Of a stretch of 64,000 bases of DNA, positions 51,041 to 61,959 are shown piece after piece. This stretch comes from an uncultured Clostridium sp. GTDB taxonomy: Bacteria > Bacillota > Clostridia > Peptostreptococcales > Peptostreptococcaceae. The first letter of the stretch is position 1. Every line of letters begins with the position of its first letter. The position numbers and the translations under genes are program-made. Below the pieces are notes generated by a model that had not been told where the DNA came from, did not search any database, and saw only the letters and a program-made list of their open reading frames with translations. Location of the stretch: NCBI GenBank assembly GCA_945931665.1, contig CAMEPL010000002.1:1-64000 (forward strand), read 5' to 3'.

Positions 51041-51889
51041 TTAATCAATTAAAGTACCTACACCTGCATCAGTAAATAATTCAGTTATGATTGAGTGTCT
51101 TACTCTACCATCTAAAATATGAACTTTCTTAACCCCTTGATTTAATGCATCTATACAGCTATTTATTTTCGGAATCATTCCACCTGTTATAACCCCATTT
51201 TCAAATAATATTGGTAAGTCTTCTTTATATACATGAGATATTAAGCTATCATCCATTGATGGTTCTTCTAGTAATCCTGGAACATCTGTTAAAAGAATGT
51301 ATTTTTCTGCTTTAAGTGCTCCAGCTATTGCAGAACCAGCTATATCACCATTTATATTGTATATATTTCCTTCTCTATCAGCCCCAACTGTCGCTACCAT
51401 AGAAATATATCCGGCATTAAGGTTATCTTGTATTATTTGTGGATTTACTTCAACAATTTTTCCCACATATCCTAAGTCTTCTTTTGTAGGTTCACAGATT
51501 AACATATTTCCATCTATGCCACAAAGTCCGACTGCTTTGCCGCCTCTTTCGTTTATTTTTAGAACTAATTCTTTGTTAACTTTTCCGGCAAGAACCATTT
51601 GCACAACTTCCATTGTGTCTTCATCCGTATATCTTAATCCATTTATAAATTCACTTTGGATTTTTAGTCTGTCTAGCATTTTGTTAATCTCTGGTCCGCC
51701 GCCATGTACAACAACTATATTAATCCCAACATAGCTCATAAGGATTATATCTTCCATTACTGCTTCTTTCAGTCTTTCATTTTTCATGGCATTTCCACCG
51801 TATTTTATTACCATAGTTTTTCCACTATGTTTCTCGATATATGGAAGCATCTCTATCAACATTTTTGCCTTATCATCGTTAAATACCAT
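51041..51889 (-). CDS. argB: Acetylglutamate kinase
   Basis: MVIKYGGNAM, VVVHGGGPEINKML, LTDVPGLL, GGMIPKINSC. Confidence 0.96.
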   Translation of the reverse strand: MVFNDDKAKMLIEMLPYIEKHSGKTMVIKYGGNAMKNERLKEAVMEDIILMSYVGINIVVVHGGGPEINKMLDRLKIQSEFINGLRYTDEDTMEVVQMVLAGKVNKELVLKINERGGKAVGLCGIDGNMLICEPTKEDLGYVGKIVEVNPQIIQDNLNAGYISMVATVGADREGNIYNINGDIAGSAIAGALKAEKYILLTDVPGLLEEPSMDDSLISHVYKEDLPILFENGVITGGMIPKINSCIDALNQGVKKVHILDGRVRHSIITELFTDAGVGTLID

Positions 51890-51929
51890 AACTATTCATC
51901 CCCCATTTCAACCTTATATTATTCCTATA

Positions 51930-53150
51930 CTAACTTCTATAACTACCATTAATTCTAACATATTCGTATGTCAAATCGCATCCCCATGCGTTCGCCATAG
52001 CATCTCCCATTTTAAGATCCACAATAATAGTTATTTCATCATCTTCTAATATACTTCTAGCTTTCTTTTCGCTAAATTGTAGTGGTATTCCATCTTTACA
52101 AACTTCGATATATCCTTTTTTACTTTCAAAAATTATATCTATTTTATCAGGATCAAACTCAGAACCTTCACATCCTATTGCACATAAAATTCTACCCCAG
52201 TTTGCATCAGAGCCGAATACTGCTGCTTTTACCATTGTTGATGTTATAACTGCCTTTGATAATCTTGCTGCTGTTTCTTCTGTTAATGCACCTTCTACAA
52301 CACACTCAATTAGCTTAGTTGCTCCTTCGCCATCTCTCGCTACTAATTTTGCAAGTTCTGTACATATATAAACTAACGCTTGTAAAAATGTATCATAATT
52401 TCTATCTTTCTCAGTAATTTTCTCATTACCAGCTTTTCCATTTGCTAATACTATCGCCATATCATTTGTGCTCGTTTGACCATCAACACTTATTCTATTA
52501 AAACTCTTGTTGGTTGCATATCTCAATGCATCTTGTAATAAACTTTGGTCTATATCTATGTCTGATGTTATAAAGGCAAGCACAGTTCCCATATTTGGAT
52601 GTATCATTCCAGAGCCTTTTGCCATCCCGCCGACAACTACTTTTTTACCGTCTATGTCGATTGAAACTGTTATTTCTTTTTTAATCATATCAGTTGTCAT
52701 AATTCCTTCCCTAGCAGCCATATGCCCCCTTTTACTAAGCTGACTAGCAAGTTTGCCCATATTATTCTCGATTAAATCTATTTTTAATGGTTCACCTATA
52801 ACACCTGTTGATGCAACTAAAACATTCTCTGGTTTCAAATTCAATACCTCAGCAGTTGCATTAGCCATCCTAAATGCATGTTCTAATCCTTCTTTTCCGT
52901 TAAAAGTATTGGCATTTGCGCTATTTATTATTATTGCTTGTGCCTTGCCATCTTGGATATGTTTGCTTGTAACATATATTGGATTTGCCTTTATTTTATT
53001 TTGGGTGAATACTGCTGCTGCATTACATATTGTATCTGAATATATAAGTGCAATATCTTTCTTTTCTACATTTCTTCTAAGACCTACATGCATACCAGAT
53101 GCAGTAAATCCTTTTGCTGCTGTTACTCCTCCTTTAATAATTTCCATCAA
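51930..53150 (-). CDS. argJ: Bifunctional ornithine acetyltransferase/N-acetylglutamate synthase
   Basis: GMHVGLRRNVEKKDIALIYSD, MAKGSGMIHPNMGTVLAFITSD, ANWGRILCAIG. Confidence 0.96.
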   Translation of the reverse strand: MMEIIKGGVTAAKGFTASGMHVGLRRNVEKKDIALIYSDTICNAAAVFTQNKIKANPIYVTSKHIQDGKAQAIIINSANANTFNGKEGLEHAFRMANATAEVLNLKPENVLVASTGVIGEPLKIDLIENNMGKLASQLSKRGHMAAREGIMTTDMIKKEITVSIDIDGKKVVVGGMAKGSGMIHPNMGTVLAFITSDIDIDQSLLQDALRYATNKSFNRISVDGQTSTNDMAIVLANGKAGNEKITEKDRNYDTFLQALVYICTELAKLVARDGEGATKLIECVVEGALTEETAARLSKAVITSTMVKAAVFGSDANWGRILCAIGCEGSEFDPDKIDIIFESKKGYIEVCKDGIPLQFSEKKARSILEDDEITIIVDLKMGDAMANAWGCDLTYEYVRINGSYRS

Positions 53151-53165
53151 TGTTATCGCCCCCTT

Positions 53166-54200
53166 TTAAAATGCTGTTGCTACTGTGCTTAAACCTTCAC
53201 ATTCATCAAATCCAAGCATTAAGTTCATATTTTGTATCGCTTGGCCTGCTGACCCCTTAACCATATTATCTATAGCAGAACATATAATTATCTTTGATTT
53301 ATTTTCATGCACTGATATAGCACATTTATTTGATAATCTAACGTGTTTTACGGTAGCCACTTGACCAAGTGGTAATACATCTACAAATGGTTTGTCCTTA
53401 TAAAATTCTTCTAGTTCTTTTTGTATCTTTTCTATTGTAACGCCTTCAGCTTTATCGCAGTAAATTGTTGATAATATTCCCCTATTCATAGGTGACAAAA
53501 TAGGAGTAAATATTATTTCTACTTGCTCTCCTGCTGCCTCTGTTAAATTTTGTTCTATTTCTGGTGTATGTCTGTGGTTTCCTATTTTATAAGGAACCAT
53601 ATTTTCATTTATTTCTGGATAATGACTAAGTAATGTAAGTCCTCTTCCTGCACCTGTTACTCCTGATTTTGAGTCAGCTACTATTCCATCCTTTTTAATT
53701 AGTTTGCCTTTTAATAATGGCATAAGAGGCAATGATATACTAGTTACATAACAACCTGGATTAGCTATAACTTTTGCATTTTTTATTTGATCTTGATAGT
53801 GCTCACAAAGCCCATAAACTGCTTCTTCATGTAATTTTTTATCTATAAATGATACGTTATACCATTCTTTAAAAGTTTGTTCATCTTTTAATCTAAAGTC
53901 TGCACCCAAATCGACAACTTTTTTACCTTCTTTAACTGCTTGTAATACAAATTCTTCGCTAACCCCATGTGGTAAAGCTGTAAATATAAAATCGCTGTTT
54001 TTTATTACATCTTCATTTTTCATACATTTCATGTCATTTGCTATCCCTACACTTGGATAAACTTCTGTAATACTTTTATCTACAAAAGAATTTGAGCCTA
54101 TTGCAGATAATTCTATTTTAGGATGTAAATTTAATAATCTTATTAATTCTACACCTACATAACCTGTAGCCCCTATTATTCCTACTTTAACTTTACTCAT
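53166..54200 (-). CDS. argC: N-acetyl-gamma-glutamyl-phosphate reductase
   Basis: GIIGATGYVGVELIRLL, ANPGCYVTSISLPLMPL, SGVTGAGRG, HRHTPEIEQ. Confidence 0.96.
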   Translation of the reverse strand: MSKVKVGIIGATGYVGVELIRLLNLHPKIELSAIGSNSFVDKSITEVYPSVGIANDMKCMKNEDVIKNSDFIFTALPHGVSEEFVLQAVKEGKKVVDLGADFRLKDEQTFKEWYNVSFIDKKLHEEAVYGLCEHYQDQIKNAKVIANPGCYVTSISLPLMPLLKGKLIKKDGIVADSKSGVTGAGRGLTLLSHYPEINENMVPYKIGNHRHTPEIEQNLTEAAGEQVEIIFTPILSPMNRGILSTIYCDKAEGVTIEKIQKELEEFYKDKPFVDVLPLGQVATVKHVRLSNKCAISVHENKSKIIICSAIDNMVKGSAGQAIQNMNLMLGFDECEGLSTVATAF

Positions 54201-54229
54201 ATTATTTCAATCCCCTTTTAATATTTTTT

Positions 54230-54302
54230 ATCAAAAAAGCCCCTTGAAATAAATTCAAGAGGCGAAATTCCGCGGTACCACTCTTATTAATAAATTTCCT
54301 TA
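54230..54302 (-). promoter_or_regulatory. Second T-box antiterminator/terminator module, no Stem I
   Basis: Minus strand GGAAATTTATTAATAAGAGTGGTACCGCGGAATTTCGCC then GCCTCTTGAAtttaTTTCAAGGGGCTTTTTT. Confidence 0.8.
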
Positions 54303-54334
54303 ATCTAAGTAACATATATAAATTCTGTATATTA

Positions 54335-54585
54335 AAAAAGTCTCTCGGTTAAAAAACCAAGAGACGAATATACCGCGTTACCACTCTCATTGATAAGAAA
54401 CTTATCCACTCTATTCTTTTAAGGCAAGATTACCTGTTTTCCTACTTAATTCAAAAAACATTCTCCAAAGTTCTCTTCACAACAGGTTTCTTTACCTAGC
54501 TTCCACCATCCCAGGCTCTCTATAAATTCTTCCTATGCTACTGTCTTTATCATCGAATCTATCTTTCTTCAATTTTAGTAAGTTT
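54335..54585 (-). promoter_or_regulatory. T-box leader with Stem I, T-box AGAGTGGTAACGCGG and terminator
   Basis: Minus strand AGTAGCATAGG...AGCCTGGGATGGTGGAAGCTAGG...GTGAAGAGAAC...AATGAGAGTGGTAACGCGG, terminator GTCTCTTGGTtttttAACCGAGAGACTTTTTT. Confidence 0.88.
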
Positions 54586-54652
54586 TCATATTATATATAA
54601 AATAGTATAAAACTTTTAATATCCTGTCAATAAATTAATTTTATTTTATAAA

Positions 54653-55237
54653 TTAAATTTTTTCTTTAAGTTCATCGACTGATAAATTAATTAAAGTTTT
54701 TATTTCTTTCCTTCTTTCCTTTATATCTTTATTTTCTTTTATTATCTTTTTTCTGGCCAAACCTAGAAGTTCTATATATTCCCCATATGATTCGTCATAT
54801 GTTTCTTCTAATTCTCTTTTTATTTTTGCTGATAAAGATGGACTGTTCCCACCTGTCGATATGCTTAATAATAATTCTCCTCGTTTCACATACGATGGAA
54901 CAGTAAAGTTAGAAAGTTCTTTGTCATCTACAACGTTTACTAATTTACCATTTTTATTGCAGTAAGTTCCAATCTTGTAGTTTACATCTTTATTATTAGT
55001 AGCTGCTACTACTACAAACGAATCTTGTATATATTTTTCATTATAAACATCATAAATCATATCTATTTCATTTTTTATTTTATCAAATTCATCAATAAAT
55101 TCTTTTGAAACTACAGTTACCTTTTTCCCAAAATCTAAAAAATTTGTAGCCTTTCTATAAGCTACCTTTCCACCACCTATTATGGTAATTTTTATATTCT
55201 CTATATCTAAATTTATTGGATAAAGCATTTTATACAC
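54653..55237 (-). CDS. Precorrin-2 dehydrogenase / siroheme synthase N-terminal-like
   Basis: YPINLDIENIKITIIGGGKVAYRKATNFLDFGKKVTVVS, VVAATNNKDVN, STGGNSPSLSAKIKRELEE. Confidence 0.92.
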   Translation of the reverse strand: MYKMLYPINLDIENIKITIIGGGKVAYRKATNFLDFGKKVTVVSKEFIDEFDKIKNEIDMIYDVYNEKYIQDSFVVVAATNNKDVNYKIGTYCNKNGKLVNVVDDKELSNFTVPSYVKRGELLLSISTGGNSPSLSAKIKRELEETYDESYGEYIELLGLARKKIIKENKDIKERRKEIKTLINLSVDELKEKI

Positions 55238-55302
55238 CTTTCTATTATTTATTTTAGTTATTATAAAGTATATAATCTAAAATTATTATATCACAGCATT
55301 AT

Positions 55303-55350
55303 AAAAGGCTACTACAAAGTCCCTTTCTACTTTATAATAGCCTTTTTAGT
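55303..55350 (-). terminator. Intrinsic terminator after sstT-like gene
   Basis: AAAAGGCTAcTACAAAGTccctttctACTTTATAATAGCCTTTTTA. Confidence 0.75.
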
Positions 55351-55384
55351 ATTATATCCTAATTTAATTAATTTTAACCTTTAA

Positions 55385-56614
55385 TTATACAGGAAGTTTT
55401 CTTCCTTCTTTTCTCCATTCTTTAAACTCTGCTGCCGCAGTAAATAAAGCATCTGTTGAAGAGTTAAGTCCAGTTTCACAAGAGTCTTGTATAACCCCTA
55501 TTATAAATCCTATACCAACCATTTGCATTGCTACATCATTTGATATACCAAATAAACTACAAGCTAATGGTATAAGTAAAAGTGATCCCCCAGCTACTCC
55601 TGATGCACCACATGCAGAAACTGCAGCTAATAGACTAAGAACTACAGCTGTTGGGATATCAACTTCTATTCCTAATGTATGAACAGCTGCTAATGATAGT
55701 ACAGTTATTGTAACTGCTGCACCACCCATGTTTATAGTAGCTCCTAAAGGAATTGATACTGAATAGTTGTCTTCATTTAACCCTAAATCTTCACATAATT
55801 CCATATTAACTGGTATGTTTGCTGCTGAACTACGAGTAAAAAATGCAGTTATACCACTTTCTCTTAAACATTTAAATACTAATGGATATGGGTTTTTTCT
55901 TATATTTAAATATACTATTATTGGATTTACTACAAATGCAACAAATGCCATACATCCTAATAATAATGCTAATAATGAACCATAATCTTTAAATATACCA
56001 ATACCATTTGTTGATATAGCAGTGAAAACTAATCCTAATATACCAAATGGTGCAAAGCTTATAACCCATCTTACTGCTTGTGTAACTGCATTTGAAACAT
56101 CAGCTAAAAATTCTTTTGTTTTATCTGATGATTGTCTTAATGCTAGACCAAATACTACTGCCCAAGCTAGTATACCAACATAGTTTGCATCTACTATAGA
56201 TCCAACTGGATTACTAACTACATTAAGTAGTAATGTTTTTAAAACTTCACCTATTCCACCAGGTGCTGTTGCCCCTTCTGCAGCAGCTGCTGAACCTAAG
56301 TTAACTGTAACTGGGAATATAAAACTTGCTACAACTGCTACTAATGCAGCGCAGAAAGTACCAATTAAATATAATGATATAACTGATCCCATGTTGTTCT
56401 TTTTACCTTCTTTATGTTGCGCTAAAGCACCCATAACTAAGAAAAATACTAATACTGGAGCTACTGCTTTTAATGCTCCAACAAATAATTCCCCTAAAAG
56501 TCCTATTACTGTCACTTTTGGAACAGTTAAAGCTAAAATAATACCTATTATCATACCTACTAATATACGCTTAACTAAGCTGATACTGTTCCATTTTTCT
56601 AAAAGTCCCTTCAT
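55385..56614 (-). CDS. sstT: Serine/threonine:Na+ symporter SstT-like (DAACS family)
   Basis: [69 protein letters not shown]. Confidence 0.93.
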   Translation of the reverse strand: MKGLLEKWNSISLVKRILVGMIIGIILALTVPKVTVIGLLGELFVGALKAVAPVLVFFLVMGALAQHKEGKKNNMGSVISLYLIGTFCAALVAVVASFIFPVTVNLGSAAAAEGATAPGGIGEVLKTLLLNVVSNPVGSIVDANYVGILAWAVVFGLALRQSSDKTKEFLADVSNAVTQAVRWVISFAPFGILGLVFTAISTNGIGIFKDYGSLLALLLGCMAFVAFVVNPIIVYLNIRKNPYPLVFKCLRESGITAFFTRSSAANIPVNMELCEDLGLNEDNYSVSIPLGATINMGGAAVTITVLSLAAVHTLGIEVDIPTAVVLSLLAAVSACGASGVAGGSLLLIPLACSLFGISNDVAMQMVGIGFIIGVIQDSCETGLNSSTDALFTAAAEFKEWRKEGRKLPV

Positions 56615-56855
56615 AAACCCTATTCCTCCTTATATTATTTTGTGCATACGATAAAAAGAAAAAAACATTCCATTTATCTTTTGTTAATTTTTACCTATGT
56701 TTTATTATATGATACAATATTTCTCCATTAATTGCCATAAAAAAACAAAAAGTCTAAATTTTCCGATACAATTTTATTTTTTTAATATTAAATAAATTAA
56801 TTTTTATCTTATTTTAAATTTCATTTTTATTATTATTTTTATATAAAATCAATAA

Positions 56856-56896
56856 AAAAATCTCATCTTTTAAAAGTTTAAAAGATGAGATTTCAT
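56856..56896 (-). terminator. Intrinsic terminator at end of heme/cobalamin operon
   Basis: AAATCTCATCTTTTaaaagtttAAAAGATGAGATTT. Confidence 0.75.
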
Positions 56897-56928
56897 TATC
56901 TCCATATAATTTTTTTTATATAAAAAAA

Positions 56929-57906
56929 TCATTTATTTGAATTAATTAATTTTGCTATATCTTTTGCAAAATAAGTAATTATAATTGTGGCTCCTGCTCT
57001 TTTTATAGACATTACAGCTTCATATATAGCATCTTCACTTAATAGACCTTTTTTAACAGCTTCTTTTAACATAGAATATTCACCACTTACATTATAAGCT
57101 GCAATAGGTAAATCGTAATTTTCTTTAAATCTTCTTATTATATCTAAATAAGAAAGAGCTGGTTTTACCATTATTATATCCGCACCTTCTGCAATATCCA
57201 AATCTGCTTCTATCATAGCTTCATTAGAATTTGCTGGATCCATTTGATATGTTTTTCTATCCCCAAAAGCTGGTGCTGAGTTTGCTGCATCTCTAAATGG
57301 TCCATAGAATGCTGATGCATATTTTGCACTATATGCCATTATTGCAACAGTTTCATATCCATTTTCATCTAATGCATTTCTAATTGCTCCTATTCTTCCA
57401 TCCATCATATCAGAAGGGGCAACCATATCTGCACCTGCTTTTGCATAACTAACAGCTATTTTTGATAAATATTCTAATGTTTTATCATTATCTACATATC
57501 CGTCTTCAGTTAGTATTCCACAATGTCCATGGCTAGTATATTCACACATACAAACATCACATATTACATCCATCTCTGGTGCAACTTCTTTTATCTTTCT
57601 TATACCTTGTTGCAGTGACCCATTATCATTATATGCTTCACTACCACAGCAGTCTTTTTTATTGTTATCAGGAACACCAAATAATATTACATGTTCTATT
57701 CCCAATTCTACTAATTCTTTTATTTCATCTTCTAACATATCTACAGAGAAGTGATAAACGCCTTCCATAGAAGGTATTTCTCTTTTTATATTTTCACCAT
57801 CTACTATAAATAAAGGATAGATTAAATCTTCTTTTTCTAATTTTGTTTCTCTTACTAAATTTCTTAAAGCTTTTGTAGCTCTAAGTCTTCTTGGTCTTCT
57901 TAACAT
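56929..57906 (-). CDS. hemB: Delta-aminolevulinic acid dehydratase
   Basis: [60 protein letters not shown]. Confidence 0.97.
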   Translation of the reverse strand: MLRRPRRLRATKALRNLVRETKLEKEDLIYPLFIVDGENIKREIPSMEGVYHFSVDMLEDEIKELVELGIEHVILFGVPDNNKKDCCGSEAYNDNGSLQQGIRKIKEVAPEMDVICDVCMCEYTSHGHCGILTEDGYVDNDKTLEYLSKIAVSYAKAGADMVAPSDMMDGRIGAIRNALDENGYETVAIMAYSAKYASAFYGPFRDAANSAPAFGDRKTYQMDPANSNEAMIEADLDIAEGADIIMVKPALSYLDIIRRFKENYDLPIAAYNVSGEYSMLKEAVKKGLLSEDAIYEAVMSIKRAGATIIITYFAKDIAKLINSNK

Positions 57907-57935
57907 TTTTTGCTCCTTTCATATTAATCGGTAGC

Positions 57936-59438
57936 CTACTGTGCCATTGCATCTATCATACTTTCAATAGATGCATTTTCTGCTTGTTTATAAACTTCTA
58001 AACTATTATCTAAAATAGTTTTTGTAGTTATATTTCCTATTGATATTATTTTAGTATTAGATAGTTTATTCTTATTCTCTTCCCCAATTAAATTGATAAA
58101 GTTAGTAACAGTTGATGAACTAGCAAATGTTATATAGTCTAGATTTCCTTTTTCTAATGCATTTATAGCTTCTTCTCTTTTACTATCATCAATAACACTT
58201 TCATATGTTATAACTTCTGTTACATTAGATATTTCATTTAATTTTTTAACTAGGAATTCTCTAGCATTTTTAGCTCTAGGAATTAATATTTTATCATCTT
58301 TAGTCACAATATCTTTTAATTCATCATATAAAGATTCTCCAACAGCTTTTTTAGGTTGTATATCCGGTTTAATTCCTCTTCTTTCAATAGCTTTAGATGT
58401 TGCAGCACCTATTGAGCAAACTTTTATATTGGCAAGTGCTCTACAGTCTAGTCCCATTTCATCTAATTTATCAAAGAATATATCTACTCCATTTTTACTA
58501 GTTAAAACTAAGTATGTATAATCTTTAAGATTTTTAATCTCATTTTCTAATTCTTTGTTATCTTCAACTTTTTCAATTTTTATTGTTGGTATTTCAATAG
58601 GGTTTCCACCTAAGTCCATTATTCTCTCTACTAGTTTGCTATTTTGACTTCTTGATCTAGTAACCATTATACTTTTCCCAAACAGAGGTTTATTCTCAAA
58701 GAAGTTTAGCTTTTCTCTAAGGTTTACAACTGTTCCAATTACTATCAATGTTGGTGGTTTTACACCTTCTCTAACTGCAACTTCATAAGCATCTTTAAGA
58801 GTTGCTGTAACAACACTTTGGTTGTAACGAGTTGCCCAGCTTATAAATGCTACAGGAGTATCCTTATCCATACCTTCTTTAATTAAATTTTCGCTTATAT
58901 TTTTTAAATTCGCTACACCCATTAAAAATACAAGTGTCCCCCTCATATTTGCTAGCGCATTCCAGTTTATTTCAGGGTTTTCTTTTCCATCTTTTCTAAG
59001 ATGACCTGTTATAACATGAAATGATGATGCATGGTCCCTATGAGTTATTGGAATTCCAGCATAACAAAGCCCACCGATTGCTGAAGTTATTCCTGGAACA
59101 ACCTCAAAATCAATTCCCTCTGCTTCAAGAAGTTCACCTTCTTCTCCACCTCTACCAAATACATATGGATCTCCACCTTTAAGTCTTGTTACTATTTTTC
59201 CTTCTAAGGCTTTATCTGCTATTATTCTATTTATTTGATCTTGAGGTACTAAATGGTCACTTGATGCTTTTCCAACATTTATAAACTCGCAGCCTTTTTT
59301 AGCTTCTTTTAAATAATTTATATTAGCAAGTCTGTCATAAACTATAACATCTGCTTTTCTTATGCATTCTAACCCTTTTAATGTTAATAGTTTATAATCG
59401 CCAGGTCCTGCCCCCACTAAGTAAACTTTCCCCTTCAT
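57936..59438 (-). CDS. cobA/hemD: Fusion uroporphyrinogen-III C-methyltransferase / uroporphyrinogen-III synthase
   Basis: VYLVGAGPGDYKLLTLKGLECIRKADVIVYDRL, RLKGGDPYVFGRGGEE; C-terminal HemD domain (SIMVTRSRSQNSKLVERI...). Confidence 0.94.
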   Translation of the reverse strand: MKGKVYLVGAGPGDYKLLTLKGLECIRKADVIVYDRLANINYLKEAKKGCEFINVGKASSDHLVPQDQINRIIADKALEGKIVTRLKGGDPYVFGRGGEEGELLEAEGIDFEVVPGITSAIGGLCYAGIPITHRDHASSFHVITGHLRKDGKENPEINWNALANMRGTLVFLMGVANLKNISENLIKEGMDKDTPVAFISWATRYNQSVVTATLKDAYEVAVREGVKPPTLIVIGTVVNLREKLNFFENKPLFGKSIMVTRSRSQNSKLVERIMDLGGNPIEIPTIKIEKVEDNKELENEIKNLKDYTYLVLTSKNGVDIFFDKLDEMGLDCRALANIKVCSIGAATSKAIERRGIKPDIQPKKAVGESLYDELKDIVTKDDKILIPRAKNAREFLVKKLNEISNVTEVITYESVIDDSKREEAINALEKGNLDYITFASSSTVTNFINLIGEENKNKLSNTKIISIGNITTKTILDNSLEVYKQAENASIESMIDAMAQ

Positions 59439-60334
59439 TATTTTTCATACTCCTTTAATACACTTTTTGCTAATTCATATCCTATTTTTTGTGCATCAGC
59501 TAGAGTTCCTTCTTTAGATTTAATTACTATTTTCTTTCCGTCTCCATCTCCATAAAGTCCAGTCAGAGTAATTTTTTCTCCATCTACTTCACAATAAGCT
59601 CCCATAGGTATATGACAACTTCCATTAACACCTATTAAGAAACCCCTTTCTGCATCTATTTGTACTTTTGTAATATTATCTTTTATAGAATCTATTATTT
59701 TTTCAGTCTCTTTATCATCTTCTCTAATTTCAAGAGCTAATATTCCTTGTGCAGGAGCAGGTAACATAATATCTGTCGGTATATAATAATCTATTTTATC
59801 TTGTAGACCAGCCCTTTTTAATCCAGATGCTGCTAGTACTACACCATCAAGATTTTCAGTTTCTATTTTTTTTATTCTTGTTTCGATATTACCTCTTATA
59901 GGTACTATTTCTAAATCTGGTCTATGCTTTAATAATTGATATTTTCTTCTCTTGCTTCCAGTACCTATTCTTGCACCTTTAGGTAAATCCTCTATACTTT
60001 TATATCCTTCTCTGAAAATAAGAGCATCTCTTGGATCTTCCCTTTTAGGAGAAGGTGCAAATTTAAGTCCCTCTGGAAGATTTGATGGCATATCTTTCAT
60101 ACTGTGTACTGCCATATCTATTTCTCTATCTAAAAGGCTTTTTTCGATTTCTTTTACGAATAATCCTTTATCACCTATTTTATCTAGTGGTAAGTCTTTT
60201 ATTAAATCACCCTTTGTTTTTATAATTTTTATCTCAAATTCAACATGTGGATTTGCTTTTTTTAATTGCTCTACAACCCAATTTGTTTGAACAAGGGCTA
60301 AATTACTACCTCTAGTTCCTACTACTAATTTCAT
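59438..60334 (-). CDS. hemC: Hydroxymethylbilane synthase
   Basis: VVGTRGSNLALVQTNWVVEQL, DMAVHSMKDMP, GARIGTGSKRRKYQLL, NGSCHIPMGAYC. Confidence 0.96.
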   Translation of the reverse strand: MKLVVGTRGSNLALVQTNWVVEQLKKANPHVEFEIKIIKTKGDLIKDLPLDKIGDKGLFVKEIEKSLLDREIDMAVHSMKDMPSNLPEGLKFAPSPKREDPRDALIFREGYKSIEDLPKGARIGTGSKRRKYQLLKHRPDLEIVPIRGNIETRIKKIETENLDGVVLAASGLKRAGLQDKIDYYIPTDIMLPAPAQGILALEIREDDKETEKIIDSIKDNITKVQIDAERGFLIGVNGSCHIPMGAYCEVDGEKITLTGLYGDGDGKKIVIKSKEGTLADAQKIGYELAKSVLKEYEK

Positions 60335-60361
60335 ATTTATCTCCTTAAATGTTTTTCAAGA

Positions 60362-61069
60362 TTATTTTCTTTTATTATTTTTATTAACTAATATTGTAGA
60401 AAAATATGATATTTTTTCTTGTAGATGGACATCTCTTAAATCTTTGTAAACTACTTCTGTATCTTGAGATGAGTTACTTACTAAAATAGCACTATCTATT
60501 AAATCGTATTTTTCTAGTTTTTGAACGATTTCTTTAAAATTCTTATATACTTTCATAAGAACAAAACAATCATATGTTTGTAATGCTGAATCTATTTTCT
60601 CATCCTCCATAGTACATGGTATAACCATAAGTGGGTCTGTATCCATTACTAGTGGGAAATTTTGATTTGATGCTATGTTTGAGAAAGATGATATTCCAGG
60701 AATAGTTTCTACTTCTATTTCGTCTATTAATCTTTCCATAACATATACATAAGTACTGTATACCATTGGATCTCCTAAAGTTATAAATCCTACTTCTTTT
60801 CCATCTTGTACGTCAGCTTTAATTTCAGCTGCCACCTTATCCCATGCTGCCATTTTTTCAACACTATCATTGCTCATTGGGAAATGTCTTTGTTTTATTT
60901 CAACATTCTCTGGTACATATTCTTTTACTATTGATAGTGCTAAACTATCTCCACCTTTTTTGGGTTCTGGTGTATATAATATATCTAGTCTTTTTATTGT
61001 ATTTACTGCCTTTACTGTTACCAGTTCACTATCTCCTGGTCCAGTTCCTATTCCATAAAATTTTGCCAT
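60362..61069 (-). CDS. cbiL: Precorrin-2/cobalt-factor-2 C20-methyltransferase
   Basis: FYGIGTGPGDSELVTVKAVNTIKRLDILYTP, GFITLGDPMVYSTYVYVME. Confidence 0.93.
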   Translation of the reverse strand: MAKFYGIGTGPGDSELVTVKAVNTIKRLDILYTPEPKKGGDSLALSIVKEYVPENVEIKQRHFPMSNDSVEKMAAWDKVAAEIKADVQDGKEVGFITLGDPMVYSTYVYVMERLIDEIEVETIPGISSFSNIASNQNFPLVMDTDPLMVIPCTMEDEKIDSALQTYDCFVLMKVYKNFKEIVQKLEKYDLIDSAILVSNSSQDTEVVYKDLRDVHLQEKISYFSTILVNKNNKRK

Positions 61070-61102
61070 TTATATTTCCTCCATTTAGTCTCGTTCGTTA
61101 AT

Positions 61103-61933
61103 TTATGCTAACTCTTTTTCTAATTCTTTCGCGCAATCTAATACATGATTAACAAATTTATCTTGGATTGCAGGGTATTCTCCTAAACCTTGTAAATGTA
61201 CATTTACATTAAATCCTTCTTTTTCTAATATAGATTTCCATGAATCTTCTTCATCACTGGCCATATCATTAGTAGCATGGTCTCCTGCGACTAACATGAA
61301 AGGTAATACATCAACTGTTTTTATATTGTCTGCTTTTAGTTTTTTAACTACTTGTTCTATTTCAGGATATCCCTCAACTGTTCCTATATATACATTCATG
61401 TCATTATCTCTAAACATATATTCTAAAGCTGGATAAGCTGCATGGCTTTCGTGCGTAGTTCCGTGTCCCATAAATACAATCGCTTCATCCGGTTTAATTA
61501 CTTCAAGCTGTTTTCTTACAGCTTCAACTGTTTCTTTATAGTCTTCTATTGAAGTTAAAAGAGGTCTACCTAAACCTATCTTTTTAAATTTAGATTTAAA
61601 GCTTTCCACTTGTTCTTTTAACTTATTGTATTCTTCACCACATATTATGTGTAATGTTTGAACTATTACTTCTTCATAACCTGCATCTGCTAATTTTTGT
61701 AGAGCCTCTACTGGATTATCGATAAACATATTATCTCTCTTTTTTAATTTTCTAATTATCATATTTGAAGTAAATGCTCTATAAAAATCATATCCTTTTA
61801 AGTTTTCACTTATTTTTCTCTCGCATACCTCTATTGTCTTTTTTCTAGTTTCATGATAGCTTGTACCAAAGCTTACTACTAATACTGCTTTTTTCATCTT
61901 TACTTTCTCCTTAATATTTACATACTCCTCCAA
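61103..61933 (-). CDS. cbiK: Sirohydrochlorin cobaltochelatase
   Basis: KKAVLVVSFGTSYHETRKKTIEVCERKI, FMGHGTTHESHAAYPALEYM, MLVAGDHATNDMASDEEDSWKS; probable start 61897. Confidence 0.94.
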   Translation of the reverse strand: MEEYVNIKEKVKMKKAVLVVSFGTSYHETRKKTIEVCERKISENLKGYDFYRAFTSNMIIRKLKKRDNMFIDNPVEALQKLADAGYEEVIVQTLHIICGEEYNKLKEQVESFKSKFKKIGLGRPLLTSIEDYKETVEAVRKQLEVIKPDEAIVFMGHGTTHESHAAYPALEYMFRDNDMNVYIGTVEGYPEIEQVVKKLKADNIKTVDVLPFMLVAGDHATNDMASDEEDSWKSILEKEGFNVNVHLQGLGEYPAIQDKFVNHVLDCAKELEKELA

Positions 61934-61959
61934 TTTAAAAATAAAAATAACCCATAAAA

